From positions 1 through 6,019 of the forward strand of contig JANOPN010000032.1 in assembly GCA_031421855.1 (NCBI GenBank): DNA of 6,019 nt, given 5' to 3'. Origin of the DNA: JAAFHN01 sp031421855. GTDB lineage: Bacteria > Pseudomonadota > Gammaproteobacteria > Burkholderiales > Burkholderiaceae_C. The position numbers and the translations under genes are program-made. The notes under the pieces were generated by a model. The model was not told the DNA's origin. It saw only the letters and a program-made list of their open reading frames with translations, and ran no database searches. Positions 1-5,915 of the stretch are shown here, in pieces. How positions within the stretch are numbered: position 1 is the stretch's first letter; each line of letters opens with the position of its first letter.

Positions 1-146
1 GCAATTTCGACCGCACGATCCCAGCCATGATGTGCCTGCTGTGAACGCAATGATTCGTGATTCAAAAAAGCGAGCGTGCTTGCCAGAAGCGACGCAACAA
101 GCAAGGAGGCAGCAAATGCGGTTCGGAACAACAACTTAGGACTCAA
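1..146 (-). CDS. Partial CDS, signal-peptide or membrane-anchor N-terminus, function unknown
   Basis: A minus-strand frame opens after a stop at 195-197 and stays open to the left edge. No ATG lies in it. The best start by protein shape is TTG at 144-146, giving a typical export signal: a short basic n-region (MSPKLLFRT) followed by a hydrophobic stretch rich in Ala, Leu and Ser (AFAASLLVASLLASTLAFL) and then a polar sequence (NHESLRSQQAHHGWDRAVEI). A GTG at 183-185 is an alternative start. No clear Shine-Dalgarno sequence precedes either. Only about 48 residues are visible, so the family cannot be named. The gene has the same orientation as the small secreted-protein gene upstream (gap about 92 bp) and as prfB. 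The call rests only on the open frame and the signal-like composition. It could be a chance open frame. Confidence 0.4.
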   Translation of the reverse strand, partial: MSPKLLFRTAFAASLLVASLLASTLAFLNHESLRSQQAHHGWDRAVEI

Positions 147-238
147 ACAGACAGGTACGATGGTGCTAAACGTGCTCGCAACCACAGCCAAAGCTCAAAA
201 CCGAGCAGTGGGTGTGGTTGCAAACCACAAACGAACAG

Positions 239-487
239 TTACTGGATGCTGACGGTCGTCCTTACGCGAAATGAGTCGGTATAGGTTACGACTGTATATG
301 GCTGACCGTTTGAGTCTAGATATTTTATAACGGTCAAGGTTCGTGTCACGCACATGTTTCCACTGCAACTTTCCGGAAGTGCGAACTCGTAGCTGTCTAC
401 GTATGTGTCGGCAAATGCTATCGTCGAAATCCCGAGGCTCAAGCCAACGGCAAATACGACTGCGATAAATTTTCTCAAGATTTTCAT
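239..487 (-). CDS. Small putative secreted protein (82 aa), function unknown
   Basis: The ORF begins with a clean Sec signal peptide. Residues 1-6 are basic (MKILRK), residues 7-25 are hydrophobic, and a likely signal peptidase I site AFA|D lies between residues 26 and 27. The mature part is only about 56 residues. It has two cysteines (Cys41 and Cys46, in SCSGNMCV) that could form a disulfide in the periplasm, and is otherwise rich in Thr, Val and Tyr, suggesting a beta-strand-rich fold. A GGGG stretch about 6-9 bp before the ATG could act as a weak ribosome binding site. The DNA is visibly less GC-rich than prfB and the hydrolases. The gene lies downstream of prfB in the same orientation, with 176 bp between them that hold a 14-bp tandem repeat. 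I do not recognise the family. An overlapping 143-codon frame at 195-626 lacks these features and looks like a shadow. Confidence 0.6.
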   Translation of the reverse strand: MKILRKFIAVVFAVGLSLGISTIAFADTYVDSYEFALPESCSGNMCVTRTLTVIKYLDSNGQPYTVVTYTDSFRVRTTVSIQ

Positions 488-512
488 GCGTGCCCCAATT
501 CATTCGTGAATA

Positions 513-554
513 AAGAGGCCCCGTTGAAGAGGCCCCGTTGAAGAGGCCCCGTTG
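513..554. repeat. Three perfect 14-bp tandem direct repeats
   Basis: The unit AAGAGGCCCCGTTG occurs three times without mismatch at 513-526, 527-540 and 541-554, followed by AA. The array is 26-67 bp upstream of the ATG of the small secreted-protein gene, so it lies where its promoter or leader would be. A 14-bp period is not a multiple of three, which argues against a coding repeat. It may be a slippage-prone tandem repeat or a repeated binding site. The sequence does not decide between these. Confidence 0.9.
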
Positions 555-638
555 AAATTGTAGTTGCAGTTTCAATGCAAGTGGCATCAAGTAACCCTCG
601 AATCGCCTCTTAGCGATACGGTTCAAGCTCAGAAGTCA

Positions 639-660
639 GGCGGAACCCGTGCAAACCGCC
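639..660 (-). terminator. Weak stem-loop just after the prfB stop
   Basis: The arms GGCGG and CCGCC (639-643 and 656-660) enclose a 12-nt loop and begin 3 bp past the prfB stop codon. The position fits a transcript end, but the stem is only 5 bp and no T-run follows on the minus strand. It is at best a weak or Rho-assisted terminator, and may be chance. Confidence 0.25.
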
Positions 661-663
661 AAT

Positions 664-1786
664 TCACTCCACCCGCACACTGCCCACACCCGCCTTCAAG
701 CTGGCCATGATGAACATGTCTAGGTCGCCGTCGAGCACTTTTTGGGTGGCTGAGACTTCGACGTTGGTTCGCAGGTCTTTGATGCGGGACTGATCTAGCA
801 CGTAGGAGCGGATTTGATGGCCCCAGCCGACGTCGCTTTTGGTGGCTTCGAGTGACTGCTGGGCTTCCATGCGCTTGCGCATTTCGAAGTCGTACAAGCG
901 GCTGCGCAGGCGCTTCCAGGCGACATCGCGGTTGCTGTGTTGGCTGCGACCGTCTTGGCACTGCACGACGATGCCGGTGGGAATGTGTGTCAACCGCACG
1001 GCCGAGTCGGTTTTATTGATGTGCTGGCCGCCCGCGCCGCTTGCGCGAAAGGTGTCGGTGCGCACGTCTGAGGGGTTGATGTCGATCTCAATCGTGTCGT
1101 CAACTTCAGGGTAGACAAAAATGCTGGCAAAGCTGGTGTGTCGGCCACCCGAGGAGTCGAACGGGCTTTTACGCACCAAGCGGTGCACGCCGGTTTCGGT
1201 GCGCAGCAAACCAAAGGCGTATTCGCCCTCAATTTTGATGCTGGCCCCGCGAATGCCGGCCACGTCGCCGGGGGTTTCGTCTTCGACTTGCACCTTGAAG
1301 CCTTTGCGCTCGGCGTATTTGAGGTATTGGCGCAACAACATTTGTGCCCAGTCGCAGGCTTCGGTGCCGCCGGCACCGGCTTGGATGTCCAAAAACGCGT
1401 TGTTGGGGTCGGCGGGCTGGTTGAACATGCGCCGAAACTCCAAATTGTCGACGTGTTCGGTGAGGGCGGCGGTTTCTGCTTCGATCGCAGTCAGGCCGTC
1501 AAAGTCGGACTCGTCGCGGCTCATCTCAAACAGCTCCAAGTTGTCTGACAGCTCGGACGTGAGGCGCTCGATCATGCCGACGACGTCGTCAAGAGACTTT
1601 TTCTCTTTGCCGAGTTCTTGGGCTTTTTTGGCGTCGTTCCAGACGCTGGGGTCTTCTAGTTGGGCGTTGACGACGCGCAGGCGCTCTTGTTTGGCATCGA
1701 AGTCAAAGATACCCCCTGAGCGCATCGGTGCGCTCGGACAGGTTGTTCAGGTTGGTCCCGATGAGGTTGATGCGTTCGATGTCCAT
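664..1786 (-). CDS. prfB: Peptide chain release factor 2 (RF2), expressed by programmed +1 frameshift
   Basis: RF2 recognises UGA and UAA stop codons in the ribosomal A site and triggers peptide release. The first frame starts at ATG 1784-1786 (MDIERINLIGTNLNNLSERT...) and meets TGA at codon 28 (1703-1705). A +1 shift on CTT-T continues at GAC into the long frame ending at 664, giving 373 residues (E. coli RF2: 365). The stop-codon recognition tripeptide SPF is at residues 207-209 and the catalytic GGQ (SGAGGQHINKTDSAVR) at 252-254, each two residues beyond its E. coli position. The residue matching E. coli 246 is Ala, as in most bacteria, not the Thr of K-12. An ATG at 1723-1725 would give an uninterrupted 353-aa frame but would omit the conserved N-terminus, so it is not the true start. 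No strong Shine-Dalgarno sequence precedes 1786. The hydrolase gene ends 55 bp upstream in the same orientation. lysS, which often follows prfB, is not seen here. Confidence 0.97.
1702..1717 (-). promoter_or_regulatory. Programmed +1 frameshift site of prfB
   Basis: On the minus strand the site reads AGGGGGTATCTTTGAC. It consists of an internal Shine-Dalgarno-like AGGGGG, a 3-nt spacer, the slippery CTT-T and the in-frame TGA followed by C, a weak termination context. It matches the E. coli prfB site base for base. By known mechanism, scarce RF2 makes the ribosome pause at TGA and slip +1 into the RF2 frame, while abundant RF2 terminates there. Synthesis is therefore autoregulated. Confidence 0.96.
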
Positions 1787-1841
1787 GGCGGTCTTTTTCT
1801 GTATTCCAAGTAGCTGGGCATTTTCGCACGCCGAAGGCTGC

Positions 1842-2780
1842 TCATTCGTCCAAAAACGCCTGAATCAGCTCACCCAATGCCTCGGGTTGGTCGTGGTGGA
1901 GCATGTGTCCGGCTGCGGCCAAGTCGGCATGGCGCAAATTGGGCACGGTTTTGAGCCGCTCATAAAACTCGGGCAGGGTGTATCGGCCCTGCCACCACTG
2001 CTCTAGGCTGACGCGGCTGTGCTCGGCCACGACCACCAAGGTCGGCGCGGTGATTCGGGCGTAGGTTGCCAGGGTTTCTTCCACTTTGGACAGGGTTGGG
2101 TTCACGAGTTTGTGCGCAGGATCACCCAAAATTGCCCATTGCCCGCCCGAGTTGGGCGCGGCCCAGTGGTTGGCCAGCCAGTTGGCGCGGTCTAGGCTGA
2201 GTCGGGGGTTGTTTTTCATCAAGCGGCGCGCCACGCCGTCGGCGCTGTCGTAGGATTTGAGCGCCATTTCGCCGCGTTTGAATGCTTGGAGTTCGTCCAG
2301 CCATTTGGTCAAGCGAGTGGGGGCTTGCGCGGGGGTGTTGGCTGGCATGCCAAAACCTTCTAAATTGATGAGTTTGCGAATGCGATTGGGGCGAACGCCT
2401 GCATAAATCATGGCCACATTGCCGCCCATGCTGTGGCCGCACAAGTCAACCGGCGCATCCGGGCTGATGTGGTCGATGATGGCGTCAAGGTCGGCAAGGT
2501 AGTCTGCAAACCAGTAGCTGTCGGCTTGCGCGCCTGATGCGGCCAGGGTGGTCAAGCCGTAGCCGCGCCAATCGGGCGCAATAATGTGGCGATTGGGTTT
2601 GGCGCTTGTCTGTTGAGCCATCGCATCCACGACAAACTGAAACGAAGCCCCCACATCCATCCAGCCGTGAACCATGACAAGGGGTGTGCCGCTCGTGCCT
2701 GCATGCCAGTGACGCAAATGCGCGTTGAGGGTACGCACGGGGGTAAAAGTGCTCGAAGAAGGGGCAATGACTTGATACAT
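1842..2780 (-). CDS. Alpha/beta hydrolase (312 aa), cytoplasmic
   Basis: A member of the alpha/beta-hydrolase superfamily, probably acting on an ester or a related bond; the substrate cannot be read from the sequence. The oxyanion-hole strand-turn reads LVMVHGWMD (residues 34-42). The nucleophile elbow GHSMGG (115-120) gives Ser117, and the C-terminal AAGHMLHHDQP gives His292. The acid is less certain: Glu253 in VVVAEHS after the late beta strand is the best candidate, and Glu141 an alternative. No signal peptide or membrane segment is seen. The frame extends far upstream, to 3251, but ATG 2778-2780 (MYQVIAPSSSTF) starts just before the first beta strands, as expected for this family. An ATG at 2841-2843 would add 21 residues. 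Neither has a clear Shine-Dalgarno sequence. The gene is divergent from the acyl-CoA synthetase (92 bp between starts) and lies 55 bp upstream of prfB, so some prfB transcripts may begin here. Confidence 0.88.
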   Translation of the reverse strand: MYQVIAPSSSTFTPVRTLNAHLRHWHAGTSGTPLVMVHGWMDVGASFQFVVDAMAQQTSAKPNRHIIAPDWRGYGLTTLAASGAQADSYWFADYLADLDAIIDHISPDAPVDLCGHSMGGNVAMIYAGVRPNRIRKLINLEGFGMPANTPAQAPTRLTKWLDELQAFKRGEMALKSYDSADGVARRLMKNNPRLSLDRANWLANHWAAPNSGGQWAILGDPAHKLVNPTLSKVEETLATYARITAPTLVVVAEHSRVSLEQWWQGRYTLPEFYERLKTVPNLRHADLAAAGHMLHHDQPEALGELIQAFLDE

Positions 2781-2872
2781 TGGTGCATTGTCGAGGAGAA
2801 GACCGATTGAAACCCAAAACCCGAGGTCGCCAAGTTGACTCATGTGGCACGCCGGATGCGCATTCGCGCCTG
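2781..2872. promoter_or_regulatory. Divergent intergenic region, expected to hold both promoters
   Basis: These 92 bp separate the outward-reading hydrolase and acyl-CoA synthetase genes, so promoters for both should lie here or within the gene starts. A TTGACT at 2834-2839 resembles a -35 box for the synthetase, but no convincing -10 box is spaced from it. A perfect 8-bp palindrome ATGCGCAT (2856-2863) lies just before the synthetase start and could be an operator or chance. The assignment is by position, not by a clear motif. Confidence 0.35.
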
Positions 2873-4699
2873 ATGCGAGATTTTCGCTGGCAGGTGTCAA
2901 GCGACTTTGCCATGGCTCAGGCTTGTTGCGGGCGATGGGCGGCGCGCGCCGATGGGGGGCAACGCGTTGCTGTGATCGAGCACGACAGCGCTGGGCCGCC
3001 GCGACTTTGGAGCTTTGCGCAGCTTCAACGGGCGGCAGATGCCCTGTCCAAGCGCCTGTTAACTGAGGGCGTGCAACGCGGCGACCGGGTCGCGATTGTC
3101 TTGCCTCAGCGCTTTGCCTGCGCGGTGGCGTACATGGCGGTTTTGCAAATGGGGGCCATCGCGGTTCCGCTGTCGCAGCTGTTTGGCCCCGAGGCACTCG
3201 AGTACCGGCTAAACGACAGCGATGCCGTGCTGGCTTTGGCGGACGAGTCAACCACCGACGCGGTGGCGTCGGTACGGGCGCGCTGCGAACGACTGCGCGT
3301 TGTCATGGCTTTGGGCGCTCCAAATTGGGATCTTGAGGCAGATTTGAAGGGTTTTAGGCCCTTGGTCACCGAATCCATTGGGCCGAGTGCTATAAAAATT
3401 GAATGTGACGACGGCGCGGTGCTCATCTACACCAGCGGCACAACTGGGCCTCCCAAGGGCGCGCTCATCCCACACCGGGCGTTGATTGGCAACTTGACGG
3501 GCTTCGTTGCCAGCCAAAACTGGTTCGGGTTTGACCCCGCGCGGCACGACCTGGCTGCGCAAGACTCAATAGGTTCGCAGGTGTTTTGGTCTCCAGCCGA
3601 TTGGGCCTGGACCGGTGGCTTGATGGATGCGCTCTTGCCAACACTGTATTTTGGGCGGGCCATTGTGGCGTTTAACGGGCGGTTCACACCCGAGGTCGCG
3701 TTTGAGATTCTTCGCCAGCACCGGGTGACGCACACGTTTTTGTTCCCGACTGCGCTCAAGGCGATGATGAAAGCCGTGCCCAAGCCTCGCCTCACGCTCA
3801 ATGGCCAAAATCTGCACCTGCAAGCCATCATGAGCGCAGGTGAGGCGGTCGGCGACGCGGTGTTTGCGTATTGCCACACACAGCTTGGCGTGACGGTCAA
3901 TGAGATGTTTGGCCAAACCGAGATCAACTACATCGTGGGCAACTGCGCGCGCCTCTATCCGGCCAAGCCCGGCAGCATGGGCAAGGGCTATCCGGGACAC
4001 CGCGTGGCCTTGATTGGCGACGACGGCGCGGAGGTCGCACCCGGCGAAGTGGGCGAGGTGGCGGTGCACCGGCTTGACCTGCACGGACACGAGGACCCGG
4101 TTTTCTTTTTGGGCTACTGGAAGCGAGCCGATGCGACGCGGGACAAATTCACTGGCGACCCACAAAACAGCTGGTGCCGAACGGGTGACTTGGCTGTCGC
4201 CGACTCGGAGGGCTATTTTTGGTACGCCGGGCGGGCTGACGATGTGTTCAAGTCAGCCGGATACCGCATCGGCCCCAGCGAGGTTGAAAACTGTTTAGTC
4301 AAGCACCCGGCTGTCGCCAACGCCGCTGTCGTGCCCAAGCCCGACACCGAGCGAGGCGCGGTGGTGAAGGCTTATGTGGTGCTGTCACCCACTTGGCTCG
4401 CAGCAAATGGGCACTCAACTACTCCTGATACAGTAGCAACAAACCCAATAGATTCGGAGACCAAGAGCATAAAAAGCGTAAAAATTGATCAAAAACTACT
4501 CCGCTTGACCCCTTGGCAGCAAGATTTGGTTAAAGCCTTGCAAACGCATGTCAAAAAGCGTCTCGCGCCGTACGAGTACCCCAAAGAGATCGAATTCGTC
4601 GAGGCGTTGCCGATGACCACCACCGGCAAAGTGCAACGGCGCGTGCTGCGGCTACAAGAAGAAGAGCGCGCAAAATCGGCAGCAGTCGTGCAGCCTTGA
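2873..4699 (+). CDS. AMP-forming acyl-CoA synthetase (ANL superfamily), with internal repeat-derived segments
   Basis: Activates a carboxylic acid with ATP and joins it to CoA, through an acyl-AMP intermediate. Motifs in order, numbered from ATG 2873: P-loop YTSGTTGPPKG (186-196), adenine-binding NEMFGQTE (343-350), RTGD (436-439), hinge GRADDVFKSAGYRIGP (453-468), and C-terminal TTTGKVQRR with catalytic Lys586. All key residues are present, so it should be active. The overall style resembles medium-chain acyl-CoA or acetyl-CoA-synthetase-like enzymes; the acid is unknown. The frame is open from ATG 2780, but the first 31 codons look non-conserved and MRDFRWQVSSDFAMAQ is a better N-terminus; no clear Shine-Dalgarno sequence supports it. 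The length of 608 aa exceeds the roughly 550 aa usual for such enzymes. The excess lies mainly around residues 507-549, in an A+T-rich stretch holding one copy of a dispersed repeat. A second, inverted copy encodes about residues 162-174. The next hydrolase follows after 24 bp. Confidence 0.93.
   Translation: MRDFRWQVSSDFAMAQACCGRWAARADGGQRVAVIEHDSAGPPRLWSFAQLQRAADALSKRLLTEGVQRGDRVAIVLPQRFACAVAYMAVLQMGAIAVPLSQLFGPEALEYRLNDSDAVLALADESTTDAVASVRARCERLRVVMALGAPNWDLEADLKGFRPLVTESIGPSAIKIECDDGAVLIYTSGTTGPPKGALIPHRALIGNLTGFVASQNWFGFDPARHDLAAQDSIGSQVFWSPADWAWTGGLMDALLPTLYFGRAIVAFNGRFTPEVAFEILRQHRVTHTFLFPTALKAMMKAVPKPRLTLNGQNLHLQAIMSAGEAVGDAVFAYCHTQLGVTVNEMFGQTEINYIVGNCARLYPAKPGSMGKGYPGHRVALIGDDGAEVAPGEVGEVAVHRLDLHGHEDPVFFLGYWKRADATRDKFTGDPQNSWCRTGDLAVADSEGYFWYAGRADDVFKSAGYRIGPSEVENCLVKHPAVANAAVVPKPDTERGAVVKAYVVLSPTWLAANGHSTTPDTVATNPIDSETKSIKSVKIDQKLLRLTPWQQDLVKALQTHVKKRLAPYEYPKEIEFVEALPMTTTGKVQRRVLRLQEEERAKSAAVVQP
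3358..3392 (-). repeat. 35-bp dispersed repeat, copy 1 (inverted), inside the acyl-CoA synthetase gene
   Basis: Reads GCCCTTGGTCACCGAATCC... and ends TGCTA on the plus strand. This is the reverse complement of the repeat at 4434-4468 and 5783-5817, with 27 of 35 positions matching each of them. Most differences fall in one block (3383-3387). It is translated as about residues 162-174 (RPLVTESIGPSA), in the variable linker before the ATP-binding P-loop. An A+T-rich run (TATAAAAATTG) follows at once, unlike the GC-rich flanks. No clear length increase of the protein is visible here. Confidence 0.7.
4417..4502 (+). repeat. A+T-rich insert with 9-bp flanking direct repeats, in frame in the synthetase gene
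   Basis: AACTACTCC occurs at 4417-4425 and again at 4494-4502. The 68 bp between them are much richer in A+T than the gene around them and contain repeat copy 2. The segment encodes low-complexity polar residues (TTPDTVATNPIDSETKSIK and onward) between the strand ending AYVVL and the helix ALQTHVK, where relatives usually have a much shorter linker. It looks like a miniature element with a target-site duplication. However, removing one direct repeat plus the insert (77 bp) would break the frame, so a single clean insertion does not explain the present gene. Confidence 0.55.
4434..4468 (+). repeat. 35-bp dispersed repeat, copy 2, inside the acyl-CoA synthetase gene
   Basis: Begins TAGCAACAAACCCAAT, the same 16 bases as copy 3 at 5783, and continues with five mismatches to 30 of 35 identical. 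It is read in frame as residues 521-532 (VATNPIDSETKS). Such repeats usually lie between genes, so its presence inside a functional-looking ORF is unusual. Confidence 0.85.
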
Positions 4700-4723
4700 A
4701 GTCAAAATCAATCAAATAACAAC

Positions 4724-5782
4724 ATGTCAACTCGTCAAACGCCCAGCCTCGGGCTCAGTCCGAATCTCAAAGCCAAGCGCCGCCTGCGCATCTGGGGTGT
4801 GCGAGCTTGGTGGGTGGTTTTTGCCTTGATCCTGGTTGGGTTTGCAATCGTCTGGCAACCCGACCGCCCGGTTGCCGAGCTTGAAAAGCGCTGGGCTGCC
4901 GCGCCCTCACAATGGGTGAGTTTGGCGGTTGCGGCTACCGCCAGCAGCCCGGCGACTTCCATCCGGGTGCATGTGCGTGACACCGGGCCGCAAAATGACC
5001 CCGAGCCGATTGTTTTGGTCCACGGAACCAGCTCGTCGTTGCACACCTGGGATGTGTGGGCCAGCGAGTTGGAGCAAACCCGCCGTGTCGTGCGGCTCGA
5101 CCTCCCCGGCTACGGTCTGACTGGGCCATACAGCGACCACGACTACGCGATGGGCCGCTACGGTGCAACGCTCTCGGCGCTGGCTGATGCACTCGCGCTG
5201 CCCCCGAGCGTGTTTGTGGGCAACTCGCTTGGCGCCATGGTGGCCTGGGAGCACGCATTGTCCGCGCCGAGTCGGGTGAGCAAACTGGTGCTGATCGACG
5301 CTGCCGGCTACCCCATGACCTCAAGCAGCGTGCCGCTTGGGTTCAAAGTGGCGCAAATGCCGGTTCTTAAGCACGTGATTGGACTCGTGTTGCCACGCAG
5401 CATGATCGAGGCGAGCCTGAAAAACGTCTACGGCGACCCGTCAAAGGTCAGCGAGCCGCTGGTTCAGCGGTATTTTGAGCTCACCTTGCGTGAGGGCAAC
5501 CGCCAAGCGGTCATCAAGAGTTTCGAGCAGAACCGCGCAGCCACGCCGGTGGGGTCTGACCCGCAAGGGGTGTCCGCACGGGTGCGCCAAATCAAGCAGC
5601 CCACCGCCATCGTGTGGGGCGCGCTGGACCGGCTGATTCCGCTTGACCATGCCCAGCGATTCAAAGCCGATTTGCCCAAAGCCCAACTCAGCATCTTGGA
5701 CGGTTTGGGTCACGTGCCCATGGAAGAAGACCCGATGCGGTCACTTGCGGCAGTTCGTGGGTTTTTAGGGGTGAAAAAATAA
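4724..5782 (+). CDS. Membrane-anchored alpha/beta hydrolase (352 aa)
   Basis: An alpha/beta-hydrolase domain behind one N-terminal membrane segment. Residues 1-28 are polar and basic (KAKRRLR), and residues 29-44 are hydrophobic (WWVVFALILVGFAIVW). No cleavage site is obvious, so it is probably an inner-membrane signal anchor with the catalytic domain in the periplasm. The domain shows the oxyanion motif VLVHGTSSSLHTWD (97-110), LDLPGYGLTGP (125-135), nucleophile elbow GNSLGA (Ser168), acid Asp302 in WGALDRLIP, and His330 in GLGHVPMEEDP, so the triad is complete. The substrate is unknown; an ester or lipid-like compound is plausible. The gene starts 24 bp after the acyl-CoA synthetase stop and is probably co-transcribed with it. 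The ATG lacks a strong Shine-Dalgarno sequence. It is followed at once by repeat copy 3, giving tandem stops TAATAG. Confidence 0.9.
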   Translation: MSTRQTPSLGLSPNLKAKRRLRIWGVRAWWVVFALILVGFAIVWQPDRPVAELEKRWAAAPSQWVSLAVAATASSPATSIRVHVRDTGPQNDPEPIVLVHGTSSSLHTWDVWASELEQTRRVVRLDLPGYGLTGPYSDHDYAMGRYGATLSALADALALPPSVFVGNSLGAMVAWEHALSAPSRVSKLVLIDAAGYPMTSSSVPLGFKVAQMPVLKHVIGLVLPRSMIEASLKNVYGDPSKVSEPLVQRYFELTLREGNRQAVIKSFEQNRAATPVGSDPQGVSARVRQIKQPTAIVWGALDRLIPLDHAQRFKADLPKAQLSILDGLGHVPMEEDPMRSLAAVRGFLGVKK

Positions 5783-5817
5783 TAGCAACAAACCCAATGA
5801 ATCCGGCGACCAAGGGC
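5783..5817 (+). repeat. 35-bp dispersed repeat, copy 3, directly after the hydrolase stop
   Basis: TAGCAACAAACCCAAT plus 19 further bases match copy 2 at 30 of 35 positions. The repeat starts at the first base after the TAA stop. It is followed by an A+T-rich stretch (about 5818-5855) containing partly complementary segments (GCTCTAAA and TTTAGC), which may be the rest of the element. This is the usual intergenic position for such repeats. Confidence 0.85.
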
Positions 5818-5855
5818 TGATTTGGCTCTAAATTGGCGGCTTTAGCTTAGAAAGA

Positions 5856-5902
5856 CCTCACCCCGGCCCTCTCCCGCACGGCGGAAGAGGGTTGGCGTGA
5901 GG
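5856..5902. repeat. 47-bp hairpin repeat between convergent genes, possible bidirectional terminator
   Basis: Outer arms CCTCAC and GTGAGG (5856-5861 and 5897-5902) continue inward through GGCCCTCTCCCGC-type and GCGGAAGAGGG-type arms around a 5-nt loop. Two positions are unpaired and two are G-T pairs, giving a stem of about 21 positions. No T-run follows on either strand. Similar CCTCACCCC...CTCTCCC palindromes are widespread as intergenic repeats in proteobacteria. Its place between two converging genes suits transcription termination or message protection. Confidence 0.7.
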
Positions 5903-5915
5903 GCGTAGCCAAACA

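Noticed and set aside
104..139. Strong Shine-Dalgarno AAGGAGG followed by ATG at 116 on the plus strand
   Set aside because: The frame stops after seven codons (MRFGTTT) at TAG 137-139. The motif is the complement of Ala/Ser/Leu codons in the signal-like segment on the other strand, so it is probably chance.
602..617. Small inverted repeat ATCGC/GCGAT between the small gene and prfB
   Set aside because: Only a 5-bp stem with no T-run; not distinguishable from chance.
195..626. 143-codon minus-strand frame overlapping the small secreted-protein gene
   Set aside because: Arg-rich, low-complexity translation without domain or signal. It crosses the 14-bp tandem repeats and covers the more convincing 82-aa gene in another frame.
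1121..1813. 230-codon plus-strand frame opposite prfB
   Set aside because: Ser/Arg-rich shadow of the GC-rich prfB coding strand, with no recognisable domain.
2781..3251. Long N-terminal extension of the first hydrolase (469 aa in total)
   Set aside because: It lies antisense to the conserved start of the acyl-CoA synthetase and reads as Arg/Pro/Ala-rich shadow sequence. The hydrolase domain begins at 2780.
3566..4165. 199-codon minus-strand frame inside the acyl-CoA synthetase gene
   Set aside because: Antisense to well-conserved ANL motifs; the composition is typical of a shadow frame.
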